64,000 bases of DNA from Streptomyces sp. NBC_01689 (GTDB lineage Bacteria > Actinomycetota > Actinomycetes > Streptomycetales > Streptomycetaceae), in the NCBI RefSeq assembly GCF_036250675.1, contig NZ_CP109592.1:5580001-5644000 (forward strand). The letters are read 5' to 3'. Shown here in pieces: positions 33,016 through 42,237 of this stretch. The position numbers and the translations under genes were made by a program. The stretch's first letter is position 1. Each line of letters opens with the position of its first letter. Under the pieces are notes generated by a model. That model had not been told where the DNA came from and ran no database searches. It worked only from the letters and a program-made list of their open reading frames with translations.

Positions 33016-34458
33016 TCAGGCGCCCAGGAAGACCGGGTTGGTGAACGCGGCCAGGGCGCCCGGGACGGGACCCGCCGCCGTCTCGTGCCGCAGCTCGGCC
33101 CGTACGTAGGCAGCGGACCCCGCGGTCGTCCGCCACTCCACGGTGCCCGAACCGGAGACCGGCAGGACGCCACCGGTGAACACGACCCCCTGGTCGGTGA
33201 CGAGCCGGACCCGGCAGCGCGGGGCGCCCGAGACCTCCAGGCGGACCGTCACCGGGGCGTCCGGCGCCACCTCCAACCGGCCGCCGGTCTCGGCGTGTTC
33301 ACCGGCCGGACCGGACGCGGTGAACGCCAGCGCCACCCTCCCGGACTCCGCCACGTAGGAGCGGCCCGCGCGGATGCCCGCCTGGACCGCCTCCCGGGTC
33401 AGGTCGTCGGCGAGGACGACCGTCTGGGGCGTGCCGACCGCGTCCGGGGCCCGGTGGGCGTCGCTGTTGCCCATCGCCGGGGGCCAGGTCCGCGACGCCG
33501 AACGGACGGACGCGACCAGCGTGTTGTCCCACTCGGCGAGGGCCACCTCGTCGTCCGGCGTGTACGGACCGTTCCACACCTCGACCGCGTCCGCCTCCCC
33601 GAACCCGAACTTCCAGCCGCAGCCGACGCAGCCGGCGTGCGGATGCGCCGGGACGACCAGGCCGCCCGCGTCCCGGATCCGGCGGGCGAAACGGCCGAAT
33701 CGGCCGTCGCGGGCGCGGTAGCGCCAGTCGACGAACGTCCCCGGGTCGGTGCCGAGCGCCAGCACATGGCCGTTGCGCGTGGTGACCTCCTCGCCGAGCA
33801 TGATCAGCAGGTCGTCGCCCGCGTGGTCCGCCCAGTGCGGGTGCGAGGAGTGGGTGTTGTGGTCCGAGCTGTTGATGAAGTCCAGCCCCGCCGCCCGGGC
33901 CAGGGCCGCGATCTCCGCCGGGGTGCGGCGGCCGTCCGAGTACCAGGAGTGCAGATGGCAGTCGCCCCGGTACCAGGCACGCCCGCGGCCCCTCGCGCGG
34001 GGCGGCGGGTACACCGGGGCCGGAGCCGCGGCCTGCTCCCCGTGGGAGAGCGTGACGGTGACCTCGTACGACAGGCCCTGGGGTGCCACCGTGTACGGGC
34101 CGAGCGCGATGTGCCAGGTGCCGGGACGGATCCGGCCGGGGAGGTATCCGGGGGTCGCGTCGTCGGCCCGGACGAAGAACTCCGGGCGTGCCCCGCCCGA
34201 CCAGCCGCGGAAGCCCTCGCCGCCCAGCTCCGTGCCGCGTTCGTCGAAGAGGCCGATGTCGAGCGCGTTGCCCGCGGTGCCCGCCGGGACCGGCGGTCTG
34301 TCGTAGTCGTACGCGACACGGATCTCCCGCACCCCGTCCGGGACTTCGACCGGGAGGTACACGTAGTCCGGCGCGCCGACGGGCAGCGTGCCCGACACCG
34401 TCCGGGTCCCGGTACGGCCGTCCGCTCCGGCGCCGCTCGCGAAGGTCACGCCTTCCAA
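33016..34458 (-). CDS. CehA/McbA-type PHP-domain metallohydrolase
   Basis: A 480-residue protein. The N-terminal 150 residues form a beta-rich domain (GVREIRVAYDYDRP, PGTWHIALGPYTV). A PHP domain follows, with RGDCHLHSWYSDGRRTPAE (HxH metal motif), INSSDHNTHSS, GEEVTTRNGHVLALG, PAHPH, VEVWNG and GNSDAHR as successive metal-ligand segments; a C-terminal beta domain completes it. CehA/McbA members hydrolyse carbamate esters, but many genomic members have unknown phosphoesterase or hydrolase activity. No Tat or Sec signal is seen from this start. It is divergent from fbiC with 161 bases between them. Confidence 0.85.
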   Translation of the reverse strand: MEGVTFASGAGADGRTGTRTVSGTLPVGAPDYVYLPVEVPDGVREIRVAYDYDRPPVPAGTAGNALDIGLFDERGTELGGEGFRGWSGGARPEFFVRADDATPGYLPGRIRPGTWHIALGPYTVAPQGLSYEVTVTLSHGEQAAAPAPVYPPPRARGRGRAWYRGDCHLHSWYSDGRRTPAEIAALARAAGLDFINSSDHNTHSSHPHWADHAGDDLLIMLGEEVTTRNGHVLALGTDPGTFVDWRYRARDGRFGRFARRIRDAGGLVVPAHPHAGCVGCGWKFGFGEADAVEVWNGPYTPDDEVALAEWDNTLVASVRSASRTWPPAMGNSDAHRAPDAVGTPQTVVLADDLTREAVQAGIRAGRSYVAESGRVALAFTASGPAGEHAETGGRLEVAPDAPVTVRLEVSGAPRCRVRLVTDQGVVFTGGVLPVSGSGTVEWRTTAGSAAYVRAELRHETAAGPVPGALAAFTNPVFLGA

Positions 34459-34619
34459 CGTAGGCGCCGCGCCCGCCGGTCACCAGCGGCGCGCGCCGGC
34501 CGGTGCCGACCGCGCCCCCGTATCCGCCGCACCGGCCCCGCGCCCGCGCCGCGCCGCCGCGCGACGGGAATCCGCCCGCGCCCTCCGACGCCTGATCACG
34601 GCGATCGTATGCTCGAAGG

Positions 34620-37205
34620 ATGACGACTTCCGCGACTCCCGGGACCGGGCCGACGGCGAACTCCATGCGGCGGGCGCTCCGGCGCGCGCGGGACGGCGTC
34701 GCGCTCGACGTCACCGAGGCGGCCGTCCTGCTCCAGGCGCGCGGCGAGGATCTCGACGACCTCGCCGCGTCCGCCGCGCGGGTGCGGGACGCGGGCCTGG
34801 ACGCCGCGGGCCGACCCGGCGTCATCACGTACTCCAAGAGCGTGTTCGTCCCGCTCACCCGGCTGTGCCGGGACAAATGCCACTACTGCACCTTCGTGAC
34901 CGTCCCGGGCAAGCTGCGCCGGGCCGGGCACGGGATGTTCATGTCGCCGGACGAGGTCCTCGACATCGCCCGGCGCGGGGCCGAACTCGGCTGCAAGGAA
35001 GCCCTCATCACCCTCGGCGACAAGCCCGAGGACCGCTGGCCCGAGGCCCGGGAGTGGCTGGACGCGCACGGGTACGACGACACGATCGCCTATGTGCGGG
35101 CCATCTCCGTCCGCATCCTGGAGGAGACGGGCCTGCTCCCGCACCTCAACCCGGGCGTCCTGTCCTGGACCGACTTCCAGCGGCTCAAGCCGGTCGCGCC
35201 CAGCATGGGGATGATGCTGGAGACGACGGCCACCCGGCTGTGGAGCGAGCCCGGCGGACCGCACCACGGCTCCCCGGACAAGGAACCCGCCGTACGGCTG
35301 CGGGTCCTGGAGGACGCGGGCCGCTCGTCGGTCCCCTTCACCAGCGGGCTGCTCATCGGCATCGGCGAGACGTACGAGGAGCGCGCCGACTCCCTCTTCG
35401 CGCTCCGCCGCGTCTCCCGCGCCTACCACGGCATTCAGGAACTGATCATCCAGAACTTCCGGGCCAAGCCGGACACCGCGATGCGCGGGATGCCGGACGC
35501 GGAACTGGACGAACTGGTCGCCGCGGTGGCCGTCGCCCGGCACGTCATGGGCCCGGCCGCCTGCCTCCAGGCGCCGCCCAACCTGGTGGACTCCGAGTAC
35601 GGGCGGCTGATCGGCGCGGGGATCGACGACTGGGGCGGGGTGTCCCCGCTGACCATCGACCACGTCAACCCCGAGCGGCCGTGGCCGCGGATCGAGGAAC
35701 TGGCCGAGCGGTCCCGTGCCGCCGGCTTCGAACTGCGCGAACGGCTCTGCGTGTACCCGGAGTTCGTCCGGCGCGGCGAGCCCTGGCTGGACCCGCGGCT
35801 GCTGCCGCACGTCCGGGCGCTGGCGGACCCGGAGACGGGCCTGGCCCTGCCCGGCGCCGTCGTCGAGGGACACCCCTGGCAGGAGCCGGAGGAGGCGTTC
35901 ACGGCGTCGGGGCGCACCGATCTGCACGCGTCGATCGACACCGAGGGCCGCACCGGCGACCGCCGCGAGGACTTCGACCTCGTCTACGGCGACTGGGAGG
36001 CGCTGCGGGAGGCGGCGGCCCCCGGCATGGTGCCGTCCCGCATCGACACGGACGTCCGGGCCGCGCTGAGGACGGCCGCGGACGACCCGACGAGGCTGAC
36101 GGACGACGAGGCGCTCGCGCTGCTGCACGCGGACGGACCGGCGCTGGACGCGCTGTGCCGCGTCGCGGACGACGTCCGCAGGTCCGCCGTCGGCGACGAC
36201 GTCACGTACATCGTCACCAGGAACATCAACTTCACCAACGTCTGCTACACCGGCTGCCGTTTCTGCGCCTTCGCCCAGCGCCGTACCGACGCCGACGCCT
36301 ACACGCTGTCCCTGGAGCAGGTGGCCGACCGGGCCGCGCAGGCCTGGGACGTCGGGGCGGTCGAGGTCTGCATGCAGGGCGGCATCCACCCCGACCTGCC
36401 CGGCACCGCGTACTTCGACATCGCGAAGGCGGTGAAGGAGCGCGTTCCCGGCATGCACGTGCACGCCTTCTCCCCGATGGAGGTCGTCAACGGCGCCACG
36501 CGTACGGGGATGTCCGTCCGTGAGTGGCTGACCGCGGCGAAGGAGGCGGGGCTCGACACCATCCCCGGCACCGCCGCGGAGATCCTGGACGACGAGGTCC
36601 GCTGGATCCTGACCAAGGGCAAGCTGCCCGCGGCGACCTGGATCGAGGTCGTCACGACGGCGCACGAACTGGGCATCCGCTCCTCCTCGACGATGATGTA
36701 CGGCCATGTGGACCAGCCCCGGCACTGGCTCGGCCATCTCCGCACCCTGTCGCGCATCCAGCAGCGGACCGGCGGCTTCACGGAGTTCGTGACGCTCCCC
36801 TTCATCCACACCAACGCGCCCGTCTACCTGGCGGGCATCGCCCGGCCGGGTCCGACGGTCCGCGACAACCGCGCGGTGACCGCCATGGCCCGCCTGCTGC
36901 TCCACCCCCACATCCCCAACATCCAGACCAGCTGGGTGAAGCTGGGCACCGAGGGCGCGGCGGAGATGCTCCGCTCCGGCGCCAACGACCTCGGCGGGAC
37001 GCTGATGGAGGAGACCATCTCCCGGATGGCGGGCTCCTCGTACGGCTCCTACAAGTCCGTCAAGGACCTCGTCGCGGTCGCGGCGGCGGCGGGGCGCCCG
37101 GCGAGGCCCCGGACCACCCTCTACGGCGAGGTGCCCGAGGAGCGGCAGCGCGCGGCGGCGGCGTCGGACGGCCACCTGCCGGAACTGCTTCCCGTGCTGG
37201 AGTGA
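34620..37205 (+). CDS. fbiC: FbiC, 7,8-didemethyl-8-hydroxy-5-deazariboflavin (FO) synthase
   Basis: An 861-residue bifunctional radical-SAM enzyme that joins a tyrosine-derived moiety to 5-amino-6-ribitylaminouracil to make FO, the chromophore of F420. Two radical-SAM halves, CofG-like then CofH-like, each have a CxxxCxxC cluster motif: CRDKCHYC (Cys83, 87, 90) and CYTGCRFC (Cys542, 546, 549). The full length is normal for actinobacterial FbiC. The gene is monocistronic in appearance; a hairpin (37243-37266) follows. The Ddn-like and LLM proteins in the window are possible users of the cofactor. Confidence 0.96.
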   Translation: MTTSATPGTGPTANSMRRALRRARDGVALDVTEAAVLLQARGEDLDDLAASAARVRDAGLDAAGRPGVITYSKSVFVPLTRLCRDKCHYCTFVTVPGKLRRAGHGMFMSPDEVLDIARRGAELGCKEALITLGDKPEDRWPEAREWLDAHGYDDTIAYVRAISVRILEETGLLPHLNPGVLSWTDFQRLKPVAPSMGMMLETTATRLWSEPGGPHHGSPDKEPAVRLRVLEDAGRSSVPFTSGLLIGIGETYEERADSLFALRRVSRAYHGIQELIIQNFRAKPDTAMRGMPDAELDELVAAVAVARHVMGPAACLQAPPNLVDSEYGRLIGAGIDDWGGVSPLTIDHVNPERPWPRIEELAERSRAAGFELRERLCVYPEFVRRGEPWLDPRLLPHVRALADPETGLALPGAVVEGHPWQEPEEAFTASGRTDLHASIDTEGRTGDRREDFDLVYGDWEALREAAAPGMVPSRIDTDVRAALRTAADDPTRLTDDEALALLHADGPALDALCRVADDVRRSAVGDDVTYIVTRNINFTNVCYTGCRFCAFAQRRTDADAYTLSLEQVADRAAQAWDVGAVEVCMQGGIHPDLPGTAYFDIAKAVKERVPGMHVHAFSPMEVVNGATRTGMSVREWLTAAKEAGLDTIPGTAAEILDDEVRWILTKGKLPAATWIEVVTTAHELGIRSSSTMMYGHVDQPRHWLGHLRTLSRIQQRTGGFTEFVTLPFIHTNAPVYLAGIARPGPTVRDNRAVTAMARLLLHPHIPNIQTSWVKLGTEGAAEMLRSGANDLGGTLMEETISRMAGSSYGSYKSVKDLVAVAAAAGRPARPRTTLYGEVPEERQRAAAASDGHLPELLPVLE

Positions 37206-37242
37206 GGGACCGGCGGGCATCCGGGGCGGGTCCGGGCGAGAG

Positions 37243-37266
37243 CCCGGGCCGCGTACCCGGCCCGGG
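37243..37266. terminator. Hairpin after fbiC
   Basis: CCCGGGCCG and CGGCCCGGG form a 9-bp stem with a 6-base loop, 37 bases after the stop. Confidence 0.55.
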
Positions 37267-37311
37267 AGGCCGGGGTCGGCGTTCGGACTCGGCGGCTCAC
37301 AGTACGATGAT

Positions 37312-37356
37312 CCGACCCTCGGTCGAGGGTCGGAAGCTTCGTCAGCCGGAAGCTTC
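37312..37356. promoter_or_regulatory. Dyad plus direct repeat before secreted YkuD-like gene
   Basis: CCGACCCTCG-GT-CGAGGGTCGG (37312-37333) is a perfect 10+10 palindrome. It is followed by two copies of CGGAAGCTTC (37331-37340, 37347-37356), 16 bp apart. Both lie in the 60 bases before the GTG at 37374. Confidence 0.5.
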
Positions 37357-37373
37357 ATGAGCTGAGGAGTTGC

Positions 37374-37946
37374 GTGTCCGTGCCTGCCCGACGGCTTCCC
37401 TCCTGGGTCTGGGTCACCGGTCTGACCGCGGCGGCGCTCGTCGGCGTCACCGCCCTGGCCGCGCAGGCCGACCAGGGCGCCCACCCGGTCGCCTCGGCCA
37501 AGCGGCCGAAGTCCTCCGCCACAGCCGGCCCGCACCCCTCCGCCACGCCCCGGAAGAGCGCGCCGGCCGCGGTCCCCGGTGGGTCCGGAACGGGCCGCCG
37601 CATCGTCTACTCCCTCGCCCAGCGCCGTGTCTGGCTCGTCGACGCGACCGGCGCCGCGAGCCGTACCTTCACGGTGTGGCCGGGCACGGTGAGCCCGGTG
37701 CCGGGCCGCTACGCGGTGTCGTCCACCGACGCCTCCACCACCGGGACGGACGGGAAGAAGGTCGAGAACATCGTCTACTTCACCGTGCGGTCGGGCGTCT
37801 TCATCGCCTTCTCCAACGCCCAGGACGGCTCCTCGCCCCAGCCCTCGCCCGGAGCGAAGACCGGGGCGATCCGGATGCACAGCGCCGACGGGGACGCCGT
37901 CTGGAAGTTCGGCAGCAAGGGGACGGCCGTCTCGGTCGTCGAGTGA
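37374..37946 (+). CDS. Secreted/membrane-anchored YkuD-like (L,D-transpeptidase fold) protein, probably inactive
   Basis: A 190-residue protein with an N-terminal signal anchor (VWVTGLTAAALVGVTALAA) and a Pro/Ala/Lys-rich linker to about residue 70. The C-terminal domain follows the L,D-transpeptidase strand order: RIVYSLAQRRVWLVDATG, TFTVWPGTVSPVPGRYAV, and GAIRMHSADGDAVWKFGSKGTAVSVV. In active enzymes the last motif is SHGC(I/V)RM; here it is TGAIRM, so the nucleophilic Cys and the His are absent, and no HG motif is seen. It is therefore probably a binding or structural relative. The GTG start has GAGGAG 4-5 bases upstream. Outside the cytoplasm it might bind peptidoglycan. Confidence 0.7.
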   Translation: MSVPARRLPSWVWVTGLTAAALVGVTALAAQADQGAHPVASAKRPKSSATAGPHPSATPRKSAPAAVPGGSGTGRRIVYSLAQRRVWLVDATGAASRTFTVWPGTVSPVPGRYAVSSTDASTTGTDGKKVENIVYFTVRSGVFIAFSNAQDGSSPQPSPGAKTGAIRMHSADGDAVWKFGSKGTAVSVVE

Positions 37947-38013
37947 CGAGGACGGCGTCGCCGGTCCGACGAAGACGGCGTCGCCCGTCCGACGAAGACG
38001 GCGTCGCCCGTCC
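37945..38013. repeat. Three tandem 23-bp repeats
   Basis: Three head-to-tail copies of a GACGAAGACGGCGTCG-containing 23-bp unit; the first copy has two differences. They begin inside the stop codon of the YkuD-like gene. Each copy can form a small CGACG/CGTCG hairpin and the array may help end transcription. Confidence 0.6.
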
Positions 38014-38103
38014 AGGCATGACCCGCGCCGTACCCGGCGGTCTGCGCCAGACTGGAGCCCGGACCGGGCGAGCGGTGACGTCGGTGACGGAGGGGACGGG
38101 CGG

Positions 38104-40815
38104 ATGGTGCGGGGGCGGCCGTCGATGCAGGAGCTGATCCGGCAGCGCAGACGGCAGGGGTTCGTGGGACGCGGCGCCGAGCGGGCCGCCTTCCGGGAGA
38201 ACCTGGACCTGCCGCCGGAGGACGAGCGGCACCGGTTCCTGTTCCATGTGCACGGCAACGCGGGAGTCGGAAAGACCTTCCTGGTGAGGGAGTTGGAGCA
38301 GCTCGCCCGGGAACGGGGGGCGCTGACCGCGTACGTCGACGAGGGTGTCGGCAGTGTGCCCGAGGCGATGACGGCGATCAGTGAGTGTTTCGCCCGGCAG
38401 GGACACCGGTTCAAGGACCTCGACCGGCTCCTGGTCACGCACCGGGAGCGCCGGCACGAAGCCGAGGCGGCGGCCCTGGAGACACCCGAACCCCCGGTCG
38501 CCCCGCCGTCGCCGGCCAGTCTGGCCGCCGCCCGCGCGAGCCTGGTCGGGCTCGGCCTGCTGCCCGGCGTCGGCGCCTTCGCGGGAGCCCTCGACCCCAG
38601 CCAACTCGCACTCGGGGCGGACTGGTTGCGGGCCGGGATCGGTGCCCGGCTGCGCAGCCAGGAGGACGTGCGGCTGCTCCGGTCACCGGAACGGGTCCTC
38701 ACCCCGGTCCTGCTCGACGAGCTGACGTCCGCCGCCGACGGCGTCCCCTGGCTCGTCCTGCTCTTCGACACCTACGAGCGCACCGGATTGTTCCTCGACG
38801 GCTGGCTGCACGAGGTGATGACGACCGACCGGCACGGCGCCCTGCCCGCGAACGTCGTCGTCGTCACCGCCGGACAGCGGCCCTTCGACACCGCCCGCTG
38901 GGGCGGCTTCGCCGACTTCGTGGCCGACGTGCCGCTGGCGCCCTTCACCGAGGCCGAGGCGCGGGCCCTGCTCGCCGACCGGGGGGTGGTGGCCGAACCG
39001 GTCGTCGAGGAGGTGCTGCGCCTCACCGGCGGACTGCCGGTGCTGGTGTCCACGCTGGCCGCGGGACGGCCCACCGGACCCGGCGACGTGGGCGATCCCA
39101 GTGCGACCGCCGTGGAGCGCTTCCTGAGGTGGGAGCAGGACCCCGTCCGCCGGGCCGCGGCACTCGCCTGCGCCCTGCCCAGAAGACTCGACGCCGATGT
39201 CTTCCGGGCCGCCGCGCACTGCCCCGAGGACGAGGCCGACGCGCTCTTCGGCTGGCTGCGCGGGCTCCCCTTCGTCAGCGACCGCGGGGACCGGGTCCAG
39301 TACCACGACGTCGTACGGGCCCCGATGCTGCGCCTGCAGCGGCTGCGTTCGCCCCGCGGATGGGCCCGGGGGCACGCCCGGCTGGCGGAGACGTTCGGGC
39401 GGTGGCGGGCCGAGGCGGAGGCCGAGGGCGGCGGCACCGAGGACCTCTGGGCGGACGAGGGACGGCGCGAGTTGCGGCTCGCGGAGACCTACCACCTGCT
39501 GTGCGCGAACGCGCGGACCGCGCTGCCCGCCGCGCTGCGGGAGTTCGTGGACGCCTGCGACGGCGGGGACGTCGCCGCCGGACGCTGGGTCCGCGTCCTG
39601 GCGGAGGCCGGTGAGGACGCGGACGCGGAACCCGTACGGAGCTGGGGACGGGCCCTGTCGGAGGCGTTCGCGGACGGCGGGGTGGCCGCCGCGCTCGGGG
39701 TGCTGCTGGACCGCGGGGGACTGGACGGCCCCGGGCAGGCCCTCGCCCGGGTGGTCCGCGGCGGCGCGCTGCGGCACGACGGCGCGTACGAAGAGGCGCT
39801 GGCGGAGTACGACCGGGCCCTCGCGCCCGGTCCGGGCCCGGCGCGCGCCCACCGCGGCAGGGCCCTCGCCCACAGCGGGCTGCGCGACTACGAGAACGCC
39901 GTCGCCGACCTGGACCGGGCCGCCGCCCTCGACCCGGACGACGCCGGGACGCTCTCCCTGCGCGGTGAGTACCACCGCGTCCTCGGGCAGGACGCCGAGG
40001 CGATCGGCGATCTGGACCGGGCGATCGCGCTCGACCCCGCCGACCACTTCGCCTGGGCGTCCAGGGGAGCGGCCCGGCAGCGGCTCGGACAGCTCGCCGG
40101 GGCCCTCACGGATCTGAACCGCGCGCTGGAGCTCAAACCCGACTACCCGTGGGCGCTGGGCCGCCGGGCCCGGGTCTGGCGGGGCCTGGGGGAGCCGGCC
40201 CGGCAGCTGGCCGACCTCGACCTCGGCCTGCGCCTGCTGCCCGACTGGGGCTGGGGACTGTGCGAGCGCGGCGACGCGCTCCGCTCGGCGGGCCGGCCCG
40301 AGGAGGCGCTCGCCGACTACGACCGGGCCATCGGCATCGACGGCGCCTACGCCTCGGCGTACGCGAGCCGGGGCGTCTGCCACGGCGACCTCGGCCGGCC
40401 CGCCGAGGCGCTCGCCGACCTGGACCGCGCCGTCGCCCTGCTTCCCGAGTACCCCTGGGCACTGCGCCACCGCGCGGAGCTCCGCCTCGGGCTGGGCGAT
40501 CCCGCCGGGGCGCTGTCCGACGCCGACCGGGCGAAGGCGCTGCGGCCCGACGAGGCACCGGTGCTGCTGTGCCGGGCCCGCGCCCTGGTCGCCCTGGGAC
40601 GCCTCGACGAGGCCCGGGCCGACCTGGAGCGCGCCCTCGCGCCCCGCTCCGGGGAGCGGCCGGACGGACGGGCCCTGGACGACCTGTCCCGGGTGCTCGA
40701 CGCCCTGCTGCGCGCGCCCGGGGCCGACCTGGACCGCCTCGCGCCGCTCGCCGAACGCGTCACCGAGGCGCGGGCGGAACCGGACGCGGCGCCGTCCGTC
40801 CCGCGCCCCGGGTGA
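38104..40815 (+). CDS. P-loop NTPase with C-terminal TPR array
   Basis: A 903-residue cytoplasmic protein. Residues 1-50 hold the VGRGAERAAFRENL box that precedes many AAA/STAND modules; Walker A is HGNAGVGKTFL (51-58 core) and Walker B is WLVLLFDTYER near 220. A helical region follows (to about 540), then at least eight TPR-like repeats (ALADYDRAIGIDGAYASAYASRG, ALADLDRAVALLPEYPWALRHRA and others) to about 865. The order NTPase-TPR resembles STAND proteins, in which the repeats sense a ligand. No N-terminal effector domain is present. GGAGGGG stands 7 bases before the ATG. A role in signalling or in defence is possible but unproven. Confidence 0.8.
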   Translation: MVRGRPSMQELIRQRRRQGFVGRGAERAAFRENLDLPPEDERHRFLFHVHGNAGVGKTFLVRELEQLARERGALTAYVDEGVGSVPEAMTAISECFARQGHRFKDLDRLLVTHRERRHEAEAAALETPEPPVAPPSPASLAAARASLVGLGLLPGVGAFAGALDPSQLALGADWLRAGIGARLRSQEDVRLLRSPERVLTPVLLDELTSAADGVPWLVLLFDTYERTGLFLDGWLHEVMTTDRHGALPANVVVVTAGQRPFDTARWGGFADFVADVPLAPFTEAEARALLADRGVVAEPVVEEVLRLTGGLPVLVSTLAAGRPTGPGDVGDPSATAVERFLRWEQDPVRRAAALACALPRRLDADVFRAAAHCPEDEADALFGWLRGLPFVSDRGDRVQYHDVVRAPMLRLQRLRSPRGWARGHARLAETFGRWRAEAEAEGGGTEDLWADEGRRELRLAETYHLLCANARTALPAALREFVDACDGGDVAAGRWVRVLAEAGEDADAEPVRSWGRALSEAFADGGVAAALGVLLDRGGLDGPGQALARVVRGGALRHDGAYEEALAEYDRALAPGPGPARAHRGRALAHSGLRDYENAVADLDRAAALDPDDAGTLSLRGEYHRVLGQDAEAIGDLDRAIALDPADHFAWASRGAARQRLGQLAGALTDLNRALELKPDYPWALGRRARVWRGLGEPARQLADLDLGLRLLPDWGWGLCERGDALRSAGRPEEALADYDRAIGIDGAYASAYASRGVCHGDLGRPAEALADLDRAVALLPEYPWALRHRAELRLGLGDPAGALSDADRAKALRPDEAPVLLCRARALVALGRLDEARADLERALAPRSGERPDGRALDDLSRVLDALLRAPGADLDRLAPLAERVTEARAEPDAAPSVPRPG

Positions 40816-40860
40816 CGCGGGTGACCCGGGGCCATCGAGCACCGCGTGGCGGGGCCCCGA

Positions 40861-40926
40861 GTCCCGTCCCGTACCGAGTCCCGTCCCGTACCGCGTTCCG
40901 TACCGCGTCCCGCGTCCCGTACCGCG
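40861..40926. repeat. Degenerate minisatellite of TCCCGTACCG units
   Basis: About five imperfect copies of GTCCCGTACCG-like units lie between the NTPase-TPR gene and the ADP-ribosylglycohydrolase-like gene. Confidence 0.6.
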
Positions 40927-40999
40927 AACGATCCAGGAGGAGCCGACCGAACGGCGTCCATAAGCGATCACTTGGTTTACTCGGCTCACACTTCACATA

Positions 41000-41019
41000 C
41001 CGTTCACGCCCCTGAACGG
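41000..41019. promoter_or_regulatory. Dyad CCGTTCA-N6-TGAACGG
   Basis: 7-bp perfect arms lie 38-57 bases before the start of the ADP-ribosylglycohydrolase-like gene, in the only AT-richer part of this intergenic region. It is a likely operator. Confidence 0.5.
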
Positions 41020-41056
41020 ACCGTTCCCGGTCGATTACAGTGCTGAGCTGTCGGAC

Positions 41057-42199
41057 GTGCGGACGGTGCCTGGGGAGGTCTCGGTGGGTGCGACAGCCGG
41101 TGCCGTCTGGGGCCGTGCCGAACAGCAGGACTTCCGCAGCCGGGTGCGTGGAACGCTGCTGGGCACCGCCGTGGGCGACGCCCTCGGGACTCCGGTCGAC
41201 GGACTCACCCTGGAGGAGATCCGCCAGGAGTACGGCGCGGAGGGGCTGAACGACCTCACCGAGGGGCACGGCCGCCGGGGCACCGTCACCCATCTCAGCC
41301 AGCTCACGCTCTTCACCCTCGACGGCCTCATCCGCGCCCAGGTGCGCCGTGACACGGGCGCCTGGCATCCGCCGACCGACCTGCACCGCGCGTACCGCCG
41401 GTGGGCCGCGACGCAGAGCGACTGGGGCCCGGACGAGCGCCGCAAGGACGACGGCTGGCTGGCCCGCGAGGAGTGGCTGTACGCCCGGCGCGACCCCGCC
41501 AGGGCCTGTCTGACGGGCTTCGGCGACGAGACCATGGGCACGCTGGACGCGCCCAAGAACCCGGGCGAGCTGGGCCCCGAGGCCGCCGCGCGCTCCGCGC
41601 CGTTCGGCCTGCTGGTCGGCTGGGAGCCGCAGTTGGTGGTGCAGCTGGCGGTCGAGTGCGCGGCGCAGACGCACGGGCACCCCACGGCGTATCTCGCGGC
41701 GGGGGCCTACGCCGTCATCGTGCACGCGCTGGCCCGCGGGGAGAGCCTCGACGGCGCCGTGCAACGGGCGCTCGGGATCCTGGCCGCCAGGCCGGGGCAG
41801 GAGCCCGTCAGCACGGCCCTGCAGCAGGCGCTGGGGGCCGTACGGCAGGGGATGCCGTCGCCGGCCCGGGTGGAGGAGCTGGCGGGGGCGGGTACGGCGG
41901 AGCGGCTGCTCGCGGTCGCCGTGTACTGCGCGCTGGTCGGGGAGGACATCCGGCACGGGCTGTGCCTGGCGGTGAACCACGGCGGGCGCTCCGCGGTGGC
42001 GGGGGCCCTGACGGGAGGTCTGCTGGGCGCCCTGCACGGCGAGACGGCCCTCCCGCCGGCCTGGCTGGCCGAACTGGAGGGCCGTCCCACGATGCTGGTC
42101 CTCGCGGACGACTTCGCGATGGAGATGACGCAGGGAACCGCGCTGCACGGTCCCGGAGCGTCGTCCCCCGGCTGGCTCGCCCGCTATCCGCGGGCCTGA
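41057..42199 (+). CDS. ADP-ribosylglycohydrolase-family protein with degenerate metal motifs
   Basis: A 380-residue all-helical protein of the DraG/ARH fold: RVRGTLLGTAVGDALGTPVDGLT at residues 30-52 and LAVNHGGRSAVAGALTGGLLGALHGE near the end. Active hydrolases bind two Mg ions with a TDDT(Q) motif after the first helix and a late GGDSDS motif. Here the first reads VTHLSQLTLF and the second GGRSAVAG, so the acidic ligands are missing in both. The fold is complete and not truncated, which suggests a maintained non-catalytic ADP-ribose-binding role rather than a pseudogene. The GTG at 41057 is used; other in-frame GTGs follow. Confidence 0.82.
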   Translation: MRTVPGEVSVGATAGAVWGRAEQQDFRSRVRGTLLGTAVGDALGTPVDGLTLEEIRQEYGAEGLNDLTEGHGRRGTVTHLSQLTLFTLDGLIRAQVRRDTGAWHPPTDLHRAYRRWAATQSDWGPDERRKDDGWLAREEWLYARRDPARACLTGFGDETMGTLDAPKNPGELGPEAAARSAPFGLLVGWEPQLVVQLAVECAAQTHGHPTAYLAAGAYAVIVHALARGESLDGAVQRALGILAARPGQEPVSTALQQALGAVRQGMPSPARVEELAGAGTAERLLAVAVYCALVGEDIRHGLCLAVNHGGRSAVAGALTGGLLGALHGETALPPAWLAELEGRPTMLVLADDFAMEMTQGTALHGPGASSPGWLARYPRA

Positions 42200-42237
42200 G
42201 GGCTGTCCCCGGCGTCCCGCGGCCCGGCCCGTCGTCC

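Noticed and set aside
32595..33109. Small open frames after the TetR gene
   Set aside because: No ribosome site or recognisable domain; the terminator hairpin lies within.
34596..38771. A 1391-codon open frame on the minus strand
   Set aside because: It is antisense to fbiC and its neighbours; codon-position GC bias and the clear radical-SAM motifs lie on the plus strand.
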